Shown: positions 32,701 to 44,238, numbered from the stretch's first letter. The stretch is 64,000 nt of DNA from Liolophura sinensis (GCF_032854445.1 NC_088295.1:49277385-49341384), one strand, 5' to 3'. Numbers and translations: made by a program. Notes: generated from the sequence alone by a model not told the origin.

Positions 32701-35700
32701 ATTTTCAACGTACGATGTATTACAACTCATTAAAAAAAAACAAAAAAAAAACAAGCATATAATCTTCAGACAAATGGGTCAAACTTTCAACTTCCAGTGC
32801 CCAAAACTAAGAACTGTAATGAGGTCCTTGATTTTAACACAAGTTAGAAATGGCTTGTGGAATCAGCTGCAGGAACTACATTTATCAAAGGTCTTAAGAC
32901 TTCAGCCAAAAATTCAAGCACAGCTACAGTTAAAATGTTTTGCTCTCGGAAGTCTAAAATTTTGACACTGATTCTTTACTGCAGAACAGTATTCCATCTA
33001 CAACTTGTGCTCTTTCCTCTTTTAAGTCTGGCTTTTTATGTTTTCCTAAGCTGCTTAATAAATGAAAACCTTAGTCCTCATTCCAACCTACCTGTGTGTA
33101 AGCTGGAGGCAGCCTGCAATACCTGCACCTTCTTGCTATTAGGCATCACTGAGACAATGTTATCCTCATCAACCATGGACCCTTCAGGAAGACACCAATG
33201 TTCCGGATTTGTCTGCAAGCATTTGAAATAAGAAGATGGAAATGTCTAAAACTATACCAATATCTGACTTCAATATCCTGTCTGAGACATTCTGTGGCAG
33301 TTAGCTCAATTCAGGATGACACACACACACATTCAGACTTTGTGCCATTTTTTTAATAAGACAAAAATGCATACCTGTCATCTTAGTGACTGGAAAACTT
33401 CCACACGGTTTTTTGCATTTACACAAGAAAATTGTGTAACAACCAAAAAAAGCCACATGTTTCTTGGCGTTTCCAGTTACAAAGCTGACAACCTTCATGC
33501 ATCATCATCAAGGGGGCCACAACTCTTGAAAACAATGCACGATGAGATATCAACACAATTTACTTTCTTGCCAGGCCATGACAGCAAAGAGAATGGTTAG
33601 CTATATAGTTCAAAAAGGACAACATGACTTGGTAAAATGTCCAGTAAAGAGAAAATGGAGGTACAAAACCAAATAAAACATAGAGGCAAGACCGTTCTTC
33701 GCGCAACACAGAGAAACTACATGGACTGTAAATGCCTAAATTGCACGAGACTCGAAGGGAAAGAGTCAGTTTGAACTCACTGTGTTCAGAAGGGGTCCCC
33801 TTTCCACCCTGGTCTGCCAGACTATGTTAATATCCACATCATGCCCGTTAGCACATAGGGACACCGTGGGCAGGTAGCGATTCCGCTCCGCTTCGTACAG
33901 GTAGCGCGTGCCGATTGGACGCTCATTCTTGAAGAATAACACCACTGCTACTTTGTCAGCAAAGGCACTGATTTTTACTCCGATTTTATCACCTACAAAA
34001 GACAAACACACTTATGGGATCAGTAAATCGCATAACTAGATGTACATTAAAGCAGCAAATGTAGGCAAATGGAAGTCTGATCCCCCACCAAGCTTAGCCA
34101 TGTATAAAATCACTCAGGAAAGGCTTAGCAATGACCATTAGTGTAGTTATTTAAACACACAACTTGTTATTTTTTCTACACAGGTAGTGTATATTTCACA
34201 AGTATATTTCAGAAGTGTGTTTCACAAGTTTCACATACTTTACACTGTAGCACTGCACAGCAAGTGCTAATCTTGAGCTTAAGTGCAAGTAGAGTTGTGC
34301 TAGACAGAAAGATGAACAGACAAAGAAATGGTCAACATTCTGAAAGTCTTTTCTATTCAGTCTATGTAGTCATGCAAAATAAGAGCAGAGTGTAAACAAA
34401 CCTATTCAAGCACTTTCATTAGACTCAGCACACTAATCATATAAGCTTGTTCTGACCATCAGGCCATTGATCAATGAGGTCGCGAGTTCAAATCCAGTTC
34501 TTGCTGTTTCTGTTACAGCTTTAGGTTTGAGCAATGCATGGCAAAAGTCAGTGGTTCACATTAAGACGTTTCATATCGGCTCAGCCTGTTTGTCAATCCA
34601 GTTCATTTGTTTGAATAAAATATTGTTTAAAAAAAAAATTGCTTACATTGGGCACCCTGGTTTTCTCCCACCCATAACCCTGACCACTGTTTTACAAGTC
34701 AAAATTTCTTGAGCCCAATGTTAAACTCTCATCAAATTAATATATAAATATACTTATGAAATAAAACAGAAGGTTAGGATTATTATTGAGGAATTAACTG
34801 ATCAGGTAATACCTGCAGAGAAGGTCTCTCCTTCCATGTTCCCAGTAGCGCGTGCATTGCTGAGGAGTTGTCCTAGTTTAGAGGACAGACCCACACTGGC
34901 TGGCAAAGACCCAGGGGCTGAGGAAAGGGGCATTTTGGGGCCTGCCACCCCCAGAGACACACTGGACAAGCTGCCTGTAACATGTAGACTTCTTGACTTC
35001 CATGTAGAAGTTTTGTAACACTTAATTGAAGTTTTGTAAATACTTAATGGAGTGTGAACCTATGTAGTTTTGTAACACTTCATTGCTAACTATCTAGAAG
35101 TGTTGTAACACTCACTAAGTGTGTTGACTATGTAAAAGTTTTGTAAAATTTACTGAATTTGTTGATTTTCCTGTAGAAGTTTTGTAAGATTAACTTAATT
35201 TGTTGACCCAGATGTAGAAGTTTTGTAAAATTAACTGATGCAGCAGTTTTGTAAGAGTAATGCAATTTGTTGACATCTATGCTGAAGTTTATTTGTAAGA
35301 TTAACCAAATTTGTTGACATTGATATAGAAATCATACTAAAGTTTTTATTTATTTATTTATTTATTTGATTGGTGCTTTATGCATACTCAAGAATATTTC
35401 ACTTAAACGACGGAGGCCAGTGTTATGGTGGGAGGAAACCAGCCCGGTGGAAACCCATGACCACCCGCAGGTTCAGAAGGGTTTCAGATTATCTGAATTT
35501 ATTGACCTTAACGTAAAAGTTCTGTAACACTTACTGAGTTTGTTGACCTCTATGTAGAAGTACGAACTGTCTATAGTCAATGGATGTAGGAACTGCACGG
35601 CATGAACGCCACTGGCTGCACTCGGTAAAGTCACATGACAGTTATCAGGGGTTATATCCACCTCTAGAGCTTCAGACAGTCTCAGCATGGGTAAGGTCAG

Positions 35701-38700
35701 TCCTGGATAAATCACATGAACGGCTAAAAGATTATGACTGATACATACATTCACAGACTGACAGACTGACAGAGATTTAGGAGTTACAATTCTCAGAAGA
35801 ATGTCAGCTACAGACTGTGCCTGTAATTCACTCTACTTTGTACAGCGAATCAGAGTTTGTACAATTTAAAACATAAAAATTCACATTTTCAAAGCCACTT
35901 GGAATAAATACTTCAAGGTAATAAACCCTAAAGCAATGTAAAACATCCTCATTAGTTGAATTTTTGCATATACATGTACACAGCACTGCATCAACCAAGT
36001 TTAAACATGGAGGAAAATAAATTTCTCCAAGAGAATGTCAGCATAGTGTAAAGACTACGTCAGGTTGGTATCCTCAACAAGCCACTATTAGCGCAACCAA
36101 ATGTATTTGATTTTTTTAATTTTTTATGTATTTAAAGGGATGTCAGATTTTTCTTTCTGTAGACATGGTAATGAAACAAAGATTATGATTGGTGCCATTA
36201 CTGATGTTTGACCTCTCCATTCACAGAGGGCTGGCCAGTGACCTCTAGCTGACCTCTACCACAGAGCCTACCTCAGGCTTTCAGTATTCCACCACCATTA
36301 TACCTACCCTCGACTGGTGCACACCTTTACGACAGTGGTCTACCGATACGGTTGGCCACACTTCTATTTAGCTACCACCAGTGTACACATCCCCATCCCC
36401 CACTCACCCCCCCCCCCCACAAAGTCCAAACGATGGCATATCAGCCAGCACCAAATTGACAGGAAATTTTAGCCTGAAATGAACTGCTGCATATTACATC
36501 TAACACCTGATTAATTCACACATGTAGCAATGGACATACAACCATACACCTTGCACAAAAGCTTGCCCTTACGTTTGTTGACAGCATCAGTCTCCAGCAT
36601 ATCACGAATGTCTGCCAGCAGATCCCTGTAAATCTTGTCAAGTTCCTTCAGTAAACCCGCCTCTACTGTCTTCCCATTCTCAACCTTAATCTTTGATGCT
36701 GGCATAGGAAGAACAAAGACCGAAAATTTTAAAATGCATTGAAATTTAGTAAACATGAATAGTAAAGAATCATTTGAAAACAACCTTCCCAATTTCCTCC
36801 ATTATGCTGACTTATATTCAGTTTGTATGTATATATGGGTGGTCTCCATTGCCTGTGAAGAGCAGTACATCCTGCAGAGCATAGCAGAAATGCATAACCA
36901 TCCATAGGTTGCTGCCAGATGACCAGAGAGAAAAATAAATTTAGGAAGAGTGAAAATCTTCAAGGTCAGAATAATATGTGGCAGGTGTTAATAAATGATG
37001 ATATACATTACAGGTAAAAACATTGGGTCAAAAAAAAGACAAACTATGTGGTACCATTTTGACTGAGCAGCACCATGGGGTAAAAGCCACCTGTTGGCTG
37101 AAGCATCATCTGGAAGCACTGCATCACCCTGTTCTTCACCACATAACACAGGACTATCTGCTCAGCCCTGGGGTCAAAGTCAGGTCTGTCCCTGCGCTCA
37201 GGGGAGTAATGGACACCCCAGCCTATGTGATCTCCAGTCTTCACACTGTTGGCTGAAACAATAAGGAATTGAATCATACTGTTATTAACAAGAATGCAGG
37301 TGTCCAAAATACCTTTTGACTACTTGTTTATTTGTGAAAAAGCATCATTATGGTAAGAACCTGAAGGCAGTAATTTTGTAAATGTGGAACTTATTATCAG
37401 GAAAAATTAAGAAGGAACAAGGTGAGGTCATTCAAAAGATGCATACAAAAAATACATGACACTGTGCAGACAAAATCTCATGTGAACTTCTTTGCACTTC
37501 GACTAGGGTGACTTCATAAACATTGCAATAAATGGCATGAAAATTATGCATGCACAAGTTTTCATCATGGGGAAAGAGGACAACGGACAGAAGGACAGTA
37601 ATGCTAGTATATCTTCTTCTCACCCCTCCTAACTTGGAGGGGTTGCAGGATGTATAATAACTTATGTAAATTCGCCAAACATACATGTACCCAAATCAAA
37701 TAAGGCGTGCACTATTAAATATAGCTTACCTCCCAGCTTATTAAGAAAGACTTATTTTATCTATTCATTTTAATGCCACACTGATCAGTTTCTGTAGCTA
37801 CAAAGTGAAGCTCTATGACAGGATTTCTTGACACTGATAAACAAGTCACTTACTGGGTTCCCACTTTAGATAGTCTCTCAGCAAAACACATGGAGGTGTT
37901 GGCTTCAGTGGACTGACAGTTGCTATGGCAACTGTTGGCCCCACCCCTTCTGCTGTGCACTCCTCCACTTTTACATCATAAAATGGTAAATCTGTGACAA
38001 ATAGTAAGTGGCACTATAAGAGCAATTTATAACCACTTCTTTCTGGTCATTGAACTGAGATATTCAATACAATATTTGCAAATAACAGACTGGATCAATA
38101 TTCCACCATTAAAAATGAATTACTGCTCTTAATTTTCTTCAGACTTTACTTTGATCACCTATGTTTCAAGTAGCTAGTCCTCACCCTAGTCATTCCAGAT
38201 ACCACACCCAGTCCTGCGAGATACCATGCCCAGTCATACCAGTTCACCCACCCAGTCACACCAGGTACACACCCAGTCATAAATGTACTAGGTGCCCACC
38301 CAGTCATATTAGGTGCCCATCCACTCATACCTGTGTGCCACCCAGTCATACCGGATACCCACCCAGTCATACCAGTCCCACCCAGTCATACCAGTTCACA
38401 AACCCGGTCATACCTGATTCCCATCTAACAACACCAGATGCTCATTTAGCCATACCAGTCCCACCCAGTCATACCAGAGACCCACCCAGTCATACCAGTT
38501 CACAAACCTAGTCATAGCAGGTGCCCACCCAGTCATACCAGGTGCCCACCCAATCATATCAGGTGCCCACCCAGTCATACCAGGTGCCCACCCAGTCATA
38601 CCAGTGCCATCGCAGTCATACCTGATACACACCCAGTCATACCCGATACCCACCCAGTCATACCAGTCCCACCCTGTCATACCAGTTCACAAACCCGGTC

Positions 38701-41700
38701 AAACCTGATTCCCATTTAACCATACCAGATGCTCACTTAGTCATACCAGTCCCACCCAGTCATACCAGATGACCACCCAATCATACCCGATGCCCACCTT
38801 ATTATACCCGAGGCCCACCCAGTCATACCAGGTGTCCACCCAGTCATACATGATGCCATCCCAGTCATACCAGATGTCCACCCAGACACACCTGATGCCC
38901 ACCTAATCATAACAGATGCCCCCACAGTCATACCAGATTCCCACCCAGTCATACCAGTTCACCCACCCAGTCATACCGGATGGCCATCGTCATACCAGAG
39001 TCCATCATCTAACATCATAAACCCTGAGCTGGTCAGCCCTTCCTTACACCATCCTAACTCACACTATGACAGAGATCTAACAGTCCTGTGTCAGACAGTT
39101 TCAGCTACTACAGACCTGGTCCCAGAGAGACTGTCCCCTGAAGAAAACCCTCTACATCTTTGTCCTTGGCACACATGAAGATGTTTTCATTTTGGTCAAA
39201 TTTAGTTGCTGGTGAGCGGATCCAGTGTGAAACGTCGGTCTGCAAAAGTGTTTGTTTATTCATTTATTTGCTTACATATTAAATATATAATTACAGGTCA
39301 GCTTCCCTGGTTTAAGAAAGTGGTTAGAACTCCAGACCAGATCTTGCCAGATAACTCACAGATTTCTTGATGTACTACACAGCAACCATCACCAGAAATG
39401 AAGACACAGTTTTCACCTAATAAATTGCAGTTTGTATAAAATGACATTTGCAAGCAGTGATTTGTACTAAATGTGTGAAGACTTACTGACATACAACATA
39501 CAACTTCATAAGGAGACACAACACGAATAGACTTCAGCAGTTTACATATTTAGGGGGGGAGAATTATCTTTGAAAAGCAAATATTACAGCTGTTTGCAAG
39601 CCATTTAAATTTTAAAAAATGTTACAAGCATTTTTTTTTATACAGTCCTGCAACTTTTGCAGCTGTTTGCAAACCCTTTTAATTTTCCAAAAACTGTTAC
39701 AAGCATTTTTTCTATACAGACCTGTGTTATAGGTTGTTTCTCCACAGCAGGTACCAGCCAGATCACCTCCAACTCTATTGGTCCTTTCTCCAGAAAGAGA
39801 CAGGGGAAATATTGACTGTGGTCTGTTTCAAACAGATACCTGCAGAAACGACATACCAACTCATAAATGAGATTATAAACTGATACTTCATTTTTGTTGT
39901 ATCATATTATTACACCTCATAACTGATGTTTCCTTTGTTTGCTTGGGTTTATTAATGAACAAATGCTTTTCAAAATTATTTATTAACATGTCATGACTGG
40001 ACGACTGTGGATTCCTCCCGCTATAATGCTGGCCACCGTCATATAAGTGAAATATTCTTCAGTATGGTGGAAACGCACAAATCAAATATATAATTAAACA
40101 AATTAACATGTTATGACGAGAGTACATGTAATTTCAGTGTAAGACCAGTCTAAATGTTGAAAAACATATTTTTAAGCAAACATCAGCACATTGGAGGTAT
40201 CATCTGAAGAAAACTGGGAGAGGACTTTCACTAGCCATTTGATGAGAGGTGTGTCATGGAATTCCCCATAATTACTGCTAATATGTGAAAATTTAAGTCA
40301 GAACAACATCAGTACTAAGTATGACTGTTCTCTGTCAAATATTCAGTATTATCCAATCACGAGAGGACACATATTCACTGCTCCTACTGTGACTAAATGC
40401 TGGTAGCTGGATCCCACCAATGCTATCTTGGTGAGCATAATGTCATTATTTTTGTGTCAAAAAAATGTCAGCTTTCCGACACAATGTGTCAACGAATATT
40501 AGGGATGAAGTTTTTGAAGGGTGTTCCTTTACTGGAAGATTGTGAAACTATCAAGGCTATACAAGCCACTTACACCAACTGTAGTTTATGGAATATAACA
40601 CAAGCTTAAAAGTTACACGCCACTGATATACATGTACTGTACATACCGGGTAGCAACAGGAAGGCCATTTTTGTAGAAAAAAATAGTTGATGACTTTTTC
40701 CCAAAGTATGACACCTCGACTGAGAGCTTGTCACCTAAGAAAAACAAAACACAAGTTTAATCTTTTGATCATTAAACCAAAACATGTATTAAGGTACGGC
40801 TTGAGACTTTGGGCATATAAAAGAAGGCCTGTATGTGAACGCCGTGCACTTTCCAACGATACAGACTGTTCAGCATGACATTAAGAACAGCTATACAGCA
40901 TGCAACTCATTGTCTGAATTGAAAGTATGCCAGCTCAAACAAAAAAAACCATCTTCCAATTATAGAGATAACCTTCTATGCAATTTCTAATATTACTTTC
41001 TCACCTTAAGTTTGGCATTTCTAAACTCACACACTTTATTTGATTCTGACCGATTCTTAGACCTTATAGCACAACTGAACATTTTTTTTTTGGGGGGGGG
41101 GACTAATTTCTTGTCAAAAACTGTTAACTTATGGCATTAAAGGTATACTTTTATAGCCTATATGTAATTTTGAAAGTGGATTTTTAAATAACAAAATTTA
41201 GGTCAAATACAGTTATTTGTGCCTGTATTTCAATTCATACAAATATTGAAAACACAAAAATAAATTTAGTTTTTGTCACACTTTAATAGAGCCAAGACAA
41301 ATCACCCAGTCATACTGGTGAATGACCCTTTGCATACATTGCTGCTGTACATTTCATCTGGATTCACGCACAGATTTAAAACTCTTTGGTCACTTTCAGA
41401 AAACTAGAAAATTTGATGTAACTTTGATGAAAAAAGTTATGAAATTTTTAGGAAAATTAGGAAGCTTTGTGAAAGTGGCCTCAGTATACAGAAACCAGGA
41501 AGAATTTGCAAAGATTTAATTCTGCATATAGATCTTACCTTGACCAATCACTTCTCCTCCTGTGTTAGCTGTTGAATCATGGGAACTGTAGCACCTGCCC
41601 GTGTTGCTATGGTAACCGACTGTGTTATTCCAATGTCCTGGGGCCCTGTTTTCCTCTATAGCACTTCCAGCGATGCCTGCAACTATTTTGCTTTCAGGAC

Positions 41701-42707
41701 CTAAAATGTATGTAAAATCATCAACATTCTTAAAATCAATGAATTAGTAGAAAAAACTATTAAAAAACTAAAAAAACTATTAAAACATGTTTAGTTTTAC
41801 CAAAAATATGTAGCAAACTATCCTGACATAACTACATGTACTGTACTAAACTTACAAGCATGGTCAGACACTTCAAGAACAAAAAAAATTTCAATGCCTA
41901 TATTTTCATATAACATGCACATTGTGGGTCATTTTCTGACTGACAATGCCTATGGCGGCGTGTAATTAACTTAACAACCTGTAAAATACCTGTACAGTTT
42001 AGTGAGATAATATTCAGTGAAATCATATTCAATAAAATCATATGTAGTGAAATTTATTTATTTATTTGATTTGTGTTTTACGCTATGCTCAAAGGCTATT
42101 TCACTTATACAATGGTGGGAAGAAACCGAGCAGGGCCTGAGGGAAACCCAAGGCCTTCCGCACGTTGCTGGCGAAACTTCCCATGTGCAGTATGAGAGGA
42201 AGGCTAACCACTTTGGCCCCCTGTAGTGAATCATATTTGAAATTTCATTTAGTCAAATCATATTGGTGAAATCATATTCAATGAAATCTCAATCAGTCAT
42301 CTCATATTCAATGAAATCTCAATCAGTCATCTCATATTCAATGAAATCTCATTTAGTCAAATCATATTCAATGAAATCTCATTTAGTCAATTCATACTCA
42401 GTAACATCTCATTCAGTCATCTCATATTCAATGAAATCTCAATCAGTCAAATCATATTCAGTGAAATCTCATTTAATCAAATTACATTTTAACACTGGAA
42501 TCATATTAAGCACTGAAGAAGGCTCTCACCCAGAGACTTGACCCGCAGACAGAAGGAGGGATAAGCTGTTGACAAGGGCTGAAGACTCTGGAGGAAGCTC
42601 CAGGCCTGGCAGCTCTGTGGCAGGTTTACTTTACATTTGCGTCCTCCCCTGGGGTCTTGCTGTGTGTCATACAAGACCTCCCCGGCACAGCGATAGAAAC
42701 GACCCAT
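29176..42707 (-). CDS. Four-SPRY-domain protein with C-terminal CAAX box
   Basis: Fifteen coding exons join without a stop into 890 residues: 42530-42707, 41539-41700, 40647-40734, 39722-39839, 39116-39239, 37854-37991, 37064-37252, 36573-36698, 35535-35702, 34813-34974, 33781-33992, 33092-33212, 31372-31521, 30710-30901, 29176-29720. Two SPRY-like domain types alternate A-B-A-B at about 30-182, 183-333, 380-555 and 556-720. A1 shows the classic GDKLSVEVSY / FFYKNGLPVATRYL core. B domains show GDxIGWG and PxGGFYPxV. Matching exons share phases, and exon 11 (212 nt) equals exons 3+4 (206 nt) fused, so one A-B unit was duplicated. The last 170 residues are charged, with a Lys-rich run, and end in CVIL, a CAAX box whose final Leu predicts geranylgeranylation. 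SPRY domains bind peptides in other proteins; a membrane-anchored cytosolic adaptor is inferred. SPRYD3 is similar at domain level only. No named orthologue recognised. Confidence 0.85.
30088..30565. mobile_element. Inverted-repeat (foldback) element carrying a captured host exon fragment
   Basis: Arms at 30088-30218 and 30444-30565 are reverse complements over about 125 bp at roughly 90% identity (for example AAAGATAACACTATAAAACT near 30091, inverted near 30540-30560). Almost the whole centre (30226-30434) is a plus-strand copy of the end of the SPRY gene's last exon plus about 60 bp beyond its stop, at about 96% identity by eye. This is the layout of a Pack-type transposon. No transposase and no clear target duplication were seen. 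Confidence 0.85.
30226..30434 (+). pseudogene. Captured copy of the SPRY gene C-terminal exon end
   Basis: Encodes the last 46 or so codons, down to KSCVIL and TAA, and continues into the source 3' flank (GGCATCAGTGGCAAAATGTA). One Glu-to-Lys change is visible (LYDEK for LYDEE). Opposite strand to its source 0.9 kb away. No promoter or start of its own was seen. Confidence 0.9.
30710..30901 (-). CDS. SPRY gene exon 14: core of domain B2
   Basis: 192 nt, phase 1 to 1. Encodes QQGDFIGWGIIFPK and PPGGFYPVVILPP. Donor GTGAGTAG. Confidence 0.9.
31372..31521 (-). CDS. SPRY gene exon 13: domain B2 first half
   Basis: 150 nt, phase 1 to 1. Encodes FNHYEIQLVDAFDDC, a typical SPRY opening strand, then PVIALCAASP. 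Confidence 0.87.
31602..31854 (-). mobile_element. SINE family A with 13-bp target duplication
   Basis: Full-length reverse copy. CATCTGTACCTTA at 31589-31601 is repeated at 31855-31867. Intronic, close to exon 13. Confidence 0.95.
32366..32634 (-). mobile_element. SINE family A with 11-bp target duplication
   Basis: Full-length reverse copy with a T-rich left end. GACATGTATGT at 32355-32365 is repeated at 32635-32645. Confidence 0.95.
33092..33212 (-). CDS. SPRY gene exon 12: A2-B2 linker
   Basis: 121 nt, phase 0 to 1. Encodes TNPEHWCLPEG and NSKKVQVLQAASS. The equivalent of exon 5 (124 nt, TDVSHW...). Confidence 0.87.
33781..33992 (-). CDS. SPRY gene exon 11: core of domain A2
   Basis: 212 nt, phase 1 to 0. 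Encodes GDKIGVKISAFADKVAVVLF then FKNERPIGTRYLYEAE. It aligns by eye across exons 3 and 4 of the first half, so one intron was lost or gained after duplication. Confidence 0.9.
34440..34755 (+). mobile_element. Degenerate tRNA-headed SINE
   Basis: B-box-like GCGAGTTCAAATCCAG near 34480, a CTGGTTTTCTCCCACCCATA body and an AT-rich tail. Related to family A in layout but heavily diverged. Confidence 0.45.
34813..34974 (-). CDS. SPRY gene exon 10: degenerate front of domain A2
   Basis: 162 nt, phase 1 to 1, exactly the length of exon 2 in the first half. Ser/Gly/Leu-rich (SLSSVSLGVAGPK), so this copy has lost the HWNNTVGYHS-type core residues seen in exon 2. Confidence 0.85.
34976..35555. repeat. 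Roughly 48-bp tandem array derived from an exon-intron junction
   Basis: Degenerate units (TGTAGAAGTTTTGTAA..., CTTACTGAATTTGTTGAC...) fill 34976-35346 and 35475-35534. The unit nearest the exon contains the 3' end of exon 9 and its donor. A SINE splits the array. Confidence 0.8.
35347..35474 (-). mobile_element. SINE family A, partial, inside the junction-derived array
   Basis: (TTTA)n tail, GATTGGTGCTTTATGC, CTCAAGAATATTTCACTTAA and GTGGGAGGAAACC in reverse. The tRNA-like head is absent. Confidence 0.85.
35535..35702 (-). CDS. SPRY gene exon 9: start of domain A2
   Basis: 168 nt, phase 1 to 1. Encodes CHVTLPSAASGVHAVQFLHP then LTIDSSYFYIEV, a normal SPRY entry. Donor CTCA|GTAAGTG. Confidence 0.85.
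36573..36698 (-). CDS. SPRY gene exon 8: inter-module linker
   Basis: 126 nt, phase 1 to 1. Encodes a charged helical segment (ELDKIYRDLLADIRDMLE). Donor GTAAGGGC. Confidence 0.8.
37064..37252 (-). CDS. SPRY gene exon 7: core of domain B1
   Basis: 189 nt, phase 1 to 1. Encodes KTGDHIGWGVHYSPERR and PTGGFYPMVLL. Donor A|GTCAAA is weak but is the one that keeps phase. Confidence 0.87.
37854..37991 (-). CDS. SPRY gene exon 6: domain B1 first half
   Basis: 138 nt, phase 1 to 1. Encodes LPFYDVKVEEC and TVAIATVSPLKP. Donor GTAAGTGAC. Confidence 0.85.
38170..38990. repeat. 21-bp intronic minisatellite
   Basis: About 38 imperfect copies of CCACCCAGTCATACCAGGTG plus C between SPRY exons 6 and 5. 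Frames rich in MTGWAPG are artefacts of the period. Confidence 0.95.
39116..39239 (-). CDS. SPRY gene exon 5: A1-B1 linker
   Basis: 124 nt, phase 0 to 1. Encodes TDVSHWIRSPATKFD and EGFLQGTVSLGP. Confidence 0.85.
39722..39839 (-). CDS. SPRY gene exon 4: end of domain A1
   Basis: 118 nt, phase 2 to 0. Encodes YLFETDHSQYFPCLFLEKGP then IELEVIW. Parallel to the second half of exon 11. Confidence 0.88.
39995..40100 (+). mobile_element. SINE family A, partial
   Basis: CTATAATGCTGGCCACCGTC, then ATATAAGTGAAATATTCTTC and a degraded tail. Confidence 0.7.
40647..40734 (-). CDS. SPRY gene exon 3: core of domain A1
   Basis: 88 nt, phase 1 to 2. Encodes GDKLSVEVSYFGKKSSTIFF then YKNGLPVAT, a textbook SPRY segment. 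Confidence 0.9.
41539..41700 (-). CDS. SPRY gene exon 2: domain A1
   Basis: 162 nt, phase 1 to 1. Encodes IVAGIAGSAIEE and GHWNNTVGYHSNTGRCYSS, the W..VGYH.ddG pattern of SPRY domains. Confidence 0.9.
42052..42225 (-). mobile_element. SINE family A, diverged
   Basis: (TTTA)n, TTTGTGTTTTACGC, AGGCTATTTCACTTATAC and GTGGGAAGAAACCGAGCAG in reverse. Confidence 0.8.
42250..42485. repeat. 30-bp minisatellite
   Basis: About eight copies of TCATATTCAATGAAATCTCA plus (A/T)T(C/T)AGTCA(A/T)(C/A)T. Intronic, just 3' of SPRY exon 1. Confidence 0.93.
42530..42707 (-). CDS. SPRY gene exon 1 (coding part)
   Basis: ATG at 42705-42707 (MGRFYRCAGEVLYD). An in-frame TGA lies five codons upstream, so this is the only in-frame start. 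The exon extends 5' as untranslated sequence to an acceptor at 42744-42745. Donor GTGAGAGCC, phase 1. Confidence 0.7.
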
Positions 42708-42857
42708 ACTGGCTGACAGGCATCAGTTTTTCATCACCTTCATCTATAGTGAGAAGTCATGAAATTAAAAATTAATAAAAACTGCATCAACATCTGTTGT
42801 AATTACACCTAAACATTACTAGCGAGAAATACAATGTTGACCATATGTTCAACTGTG

Positions 42858-42925
42858 TTTATTTATTTATTTGACTGATGTTTAATGCAGTACTCCACAA
42901 TTTTACATACATGTATTTGGTTGGG
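42858..42925 (-). mobile_element. SINE tail fragment
   Basis: (TTTA)n, GACTGATGTTTAATGC and AGTACTC: a reverse tail with no recognisable body. Confidence 0.5.
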
Positions 42926-43083
42926 AGAAGCAATAGCAGTTGGAGAAAGTCTTCAAAAGTTACAAACTTCCTGACTTTAGAAGGCAATGAAAACAGTTAA
43001 ATTCCAGCACACGTGCATTGGTCAAGCAGAATTAGTCAGTATTATAATTAGTATTATCAGTAAATACAAATCTACATGATGTG

Positions 43084-43265
43084 GTTTATTTATTTATTCG
43101 ATTGGTGTTTTACGCCATACTCAAGAATATTTCACTTATACGACGACGGCCAGCATTATGATGGGAGGAAACCAAACAGTGCCCAGGAGAAACACGTGAT
43201 CATCCACAGGTTGCTGAAGACCTTCTCACATACAGCCGAAGTGGAAGCCAGCAAGACTACATGAT
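43084..43265 (-). mobile_element. SINE family A, head missing
   Basis: GATTGGTGTTTTACGCCATA, CTCAAGAATATTTCACTTAT, GCCAGCATTATGATGGGAGG in reverse. Confidence 0.88.
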
Positions 43266-43295
43266 GTAAGCTGGGTCTATTATATAGGTGAATCC

Positions 43296-43377
43296 TCTCA
43301 CAGTAATACTGGCCACAGTAGTATAAGTGAAATATTCTTGAGCATGGTATAAAACACCAATCAAATAAATAAATATT
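43296..43377 (+). mobile_element. SINE family A, 3' end only, opposite to its neighbour
   Basis: GTATAAGTGAAATATTCTTG and AAACACCAATCAAATAAATA. With 43084-43265 it forms a head-to-head inverted pair about 30 bp apart. Confidence 0.85.
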
Positions 43378-44238
43378 ATATAGATAAAGGGATATGCACA
43401 AGACTACTCCTCTTCCAGTCTCGTTCTGGACTGATTTAAATTTAACGCAAACTTTCTGATTCAAAACTTGTGACCTTTTGACTGACAATTCCTACCAGAC
43501 CATTTATACAACACTGAGAAGAGAATTTAAAAAGTAAACAAAGAATGGAAAAAAGACTTAATAAAAGGGCAAGCCATGTGTGGTGACACCGATACTTAAT
43601 GCTGACCTGCATGCATGTGTACATTACATGTACTTGAAGTATTGCCAGAAAATAGTGTATTTACAGTGTAATATCATAACAATTAGTAACATGGTTACAA
43701 ATGTGCTGAGTAACATACATGTACACGTAAATGCATCATGTTTGCAGAAGAAAAAAAAGATGTCTATTATACATGTAAGTTTACCAATAATAAAAAAAAG
43801 GTTACTAAAACTGGACCAACATTCATAAATGTGCCATTCAATTCAGGATAGAATAAAAAAAAAATCCATGACCGACTTACCTATTGCCTATGAGTTTTGT
43901 TGCTCCGTTCCCGGTAAGGTCCAATAGTACGGCATGCAAAATTAGCTATATAGGCCTTCCGCATGCAATGGCATCAGATTCTTGGAAACACCAGTACAGT
44001 TATGTCAATACAGAGTTTAGCATTAATGTTTGTCTACTGAAAGAGAGATTGTTGTGCATGGGTTGAACCACAAAAGCTGACCACATGCCATGCAGGGACG
44101 AGACCCGTCACGCACAGATGAAGCTACACCGTTACAAAGTGTAATGTGTTCAGACCAGGCCGTTATGAATGAAGACAAGTTTGGGCGCGTGTCTGGCTGG
44201 GGTCGGAATTGTTGACCGTATTTCAGCCCACATCTCAC

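Noticed and set aside
38155-38952. MTGWAPG-type repeat frames
   Set aside because: 21-bp intronic minisatellite between SPRY exons 6 and 5.
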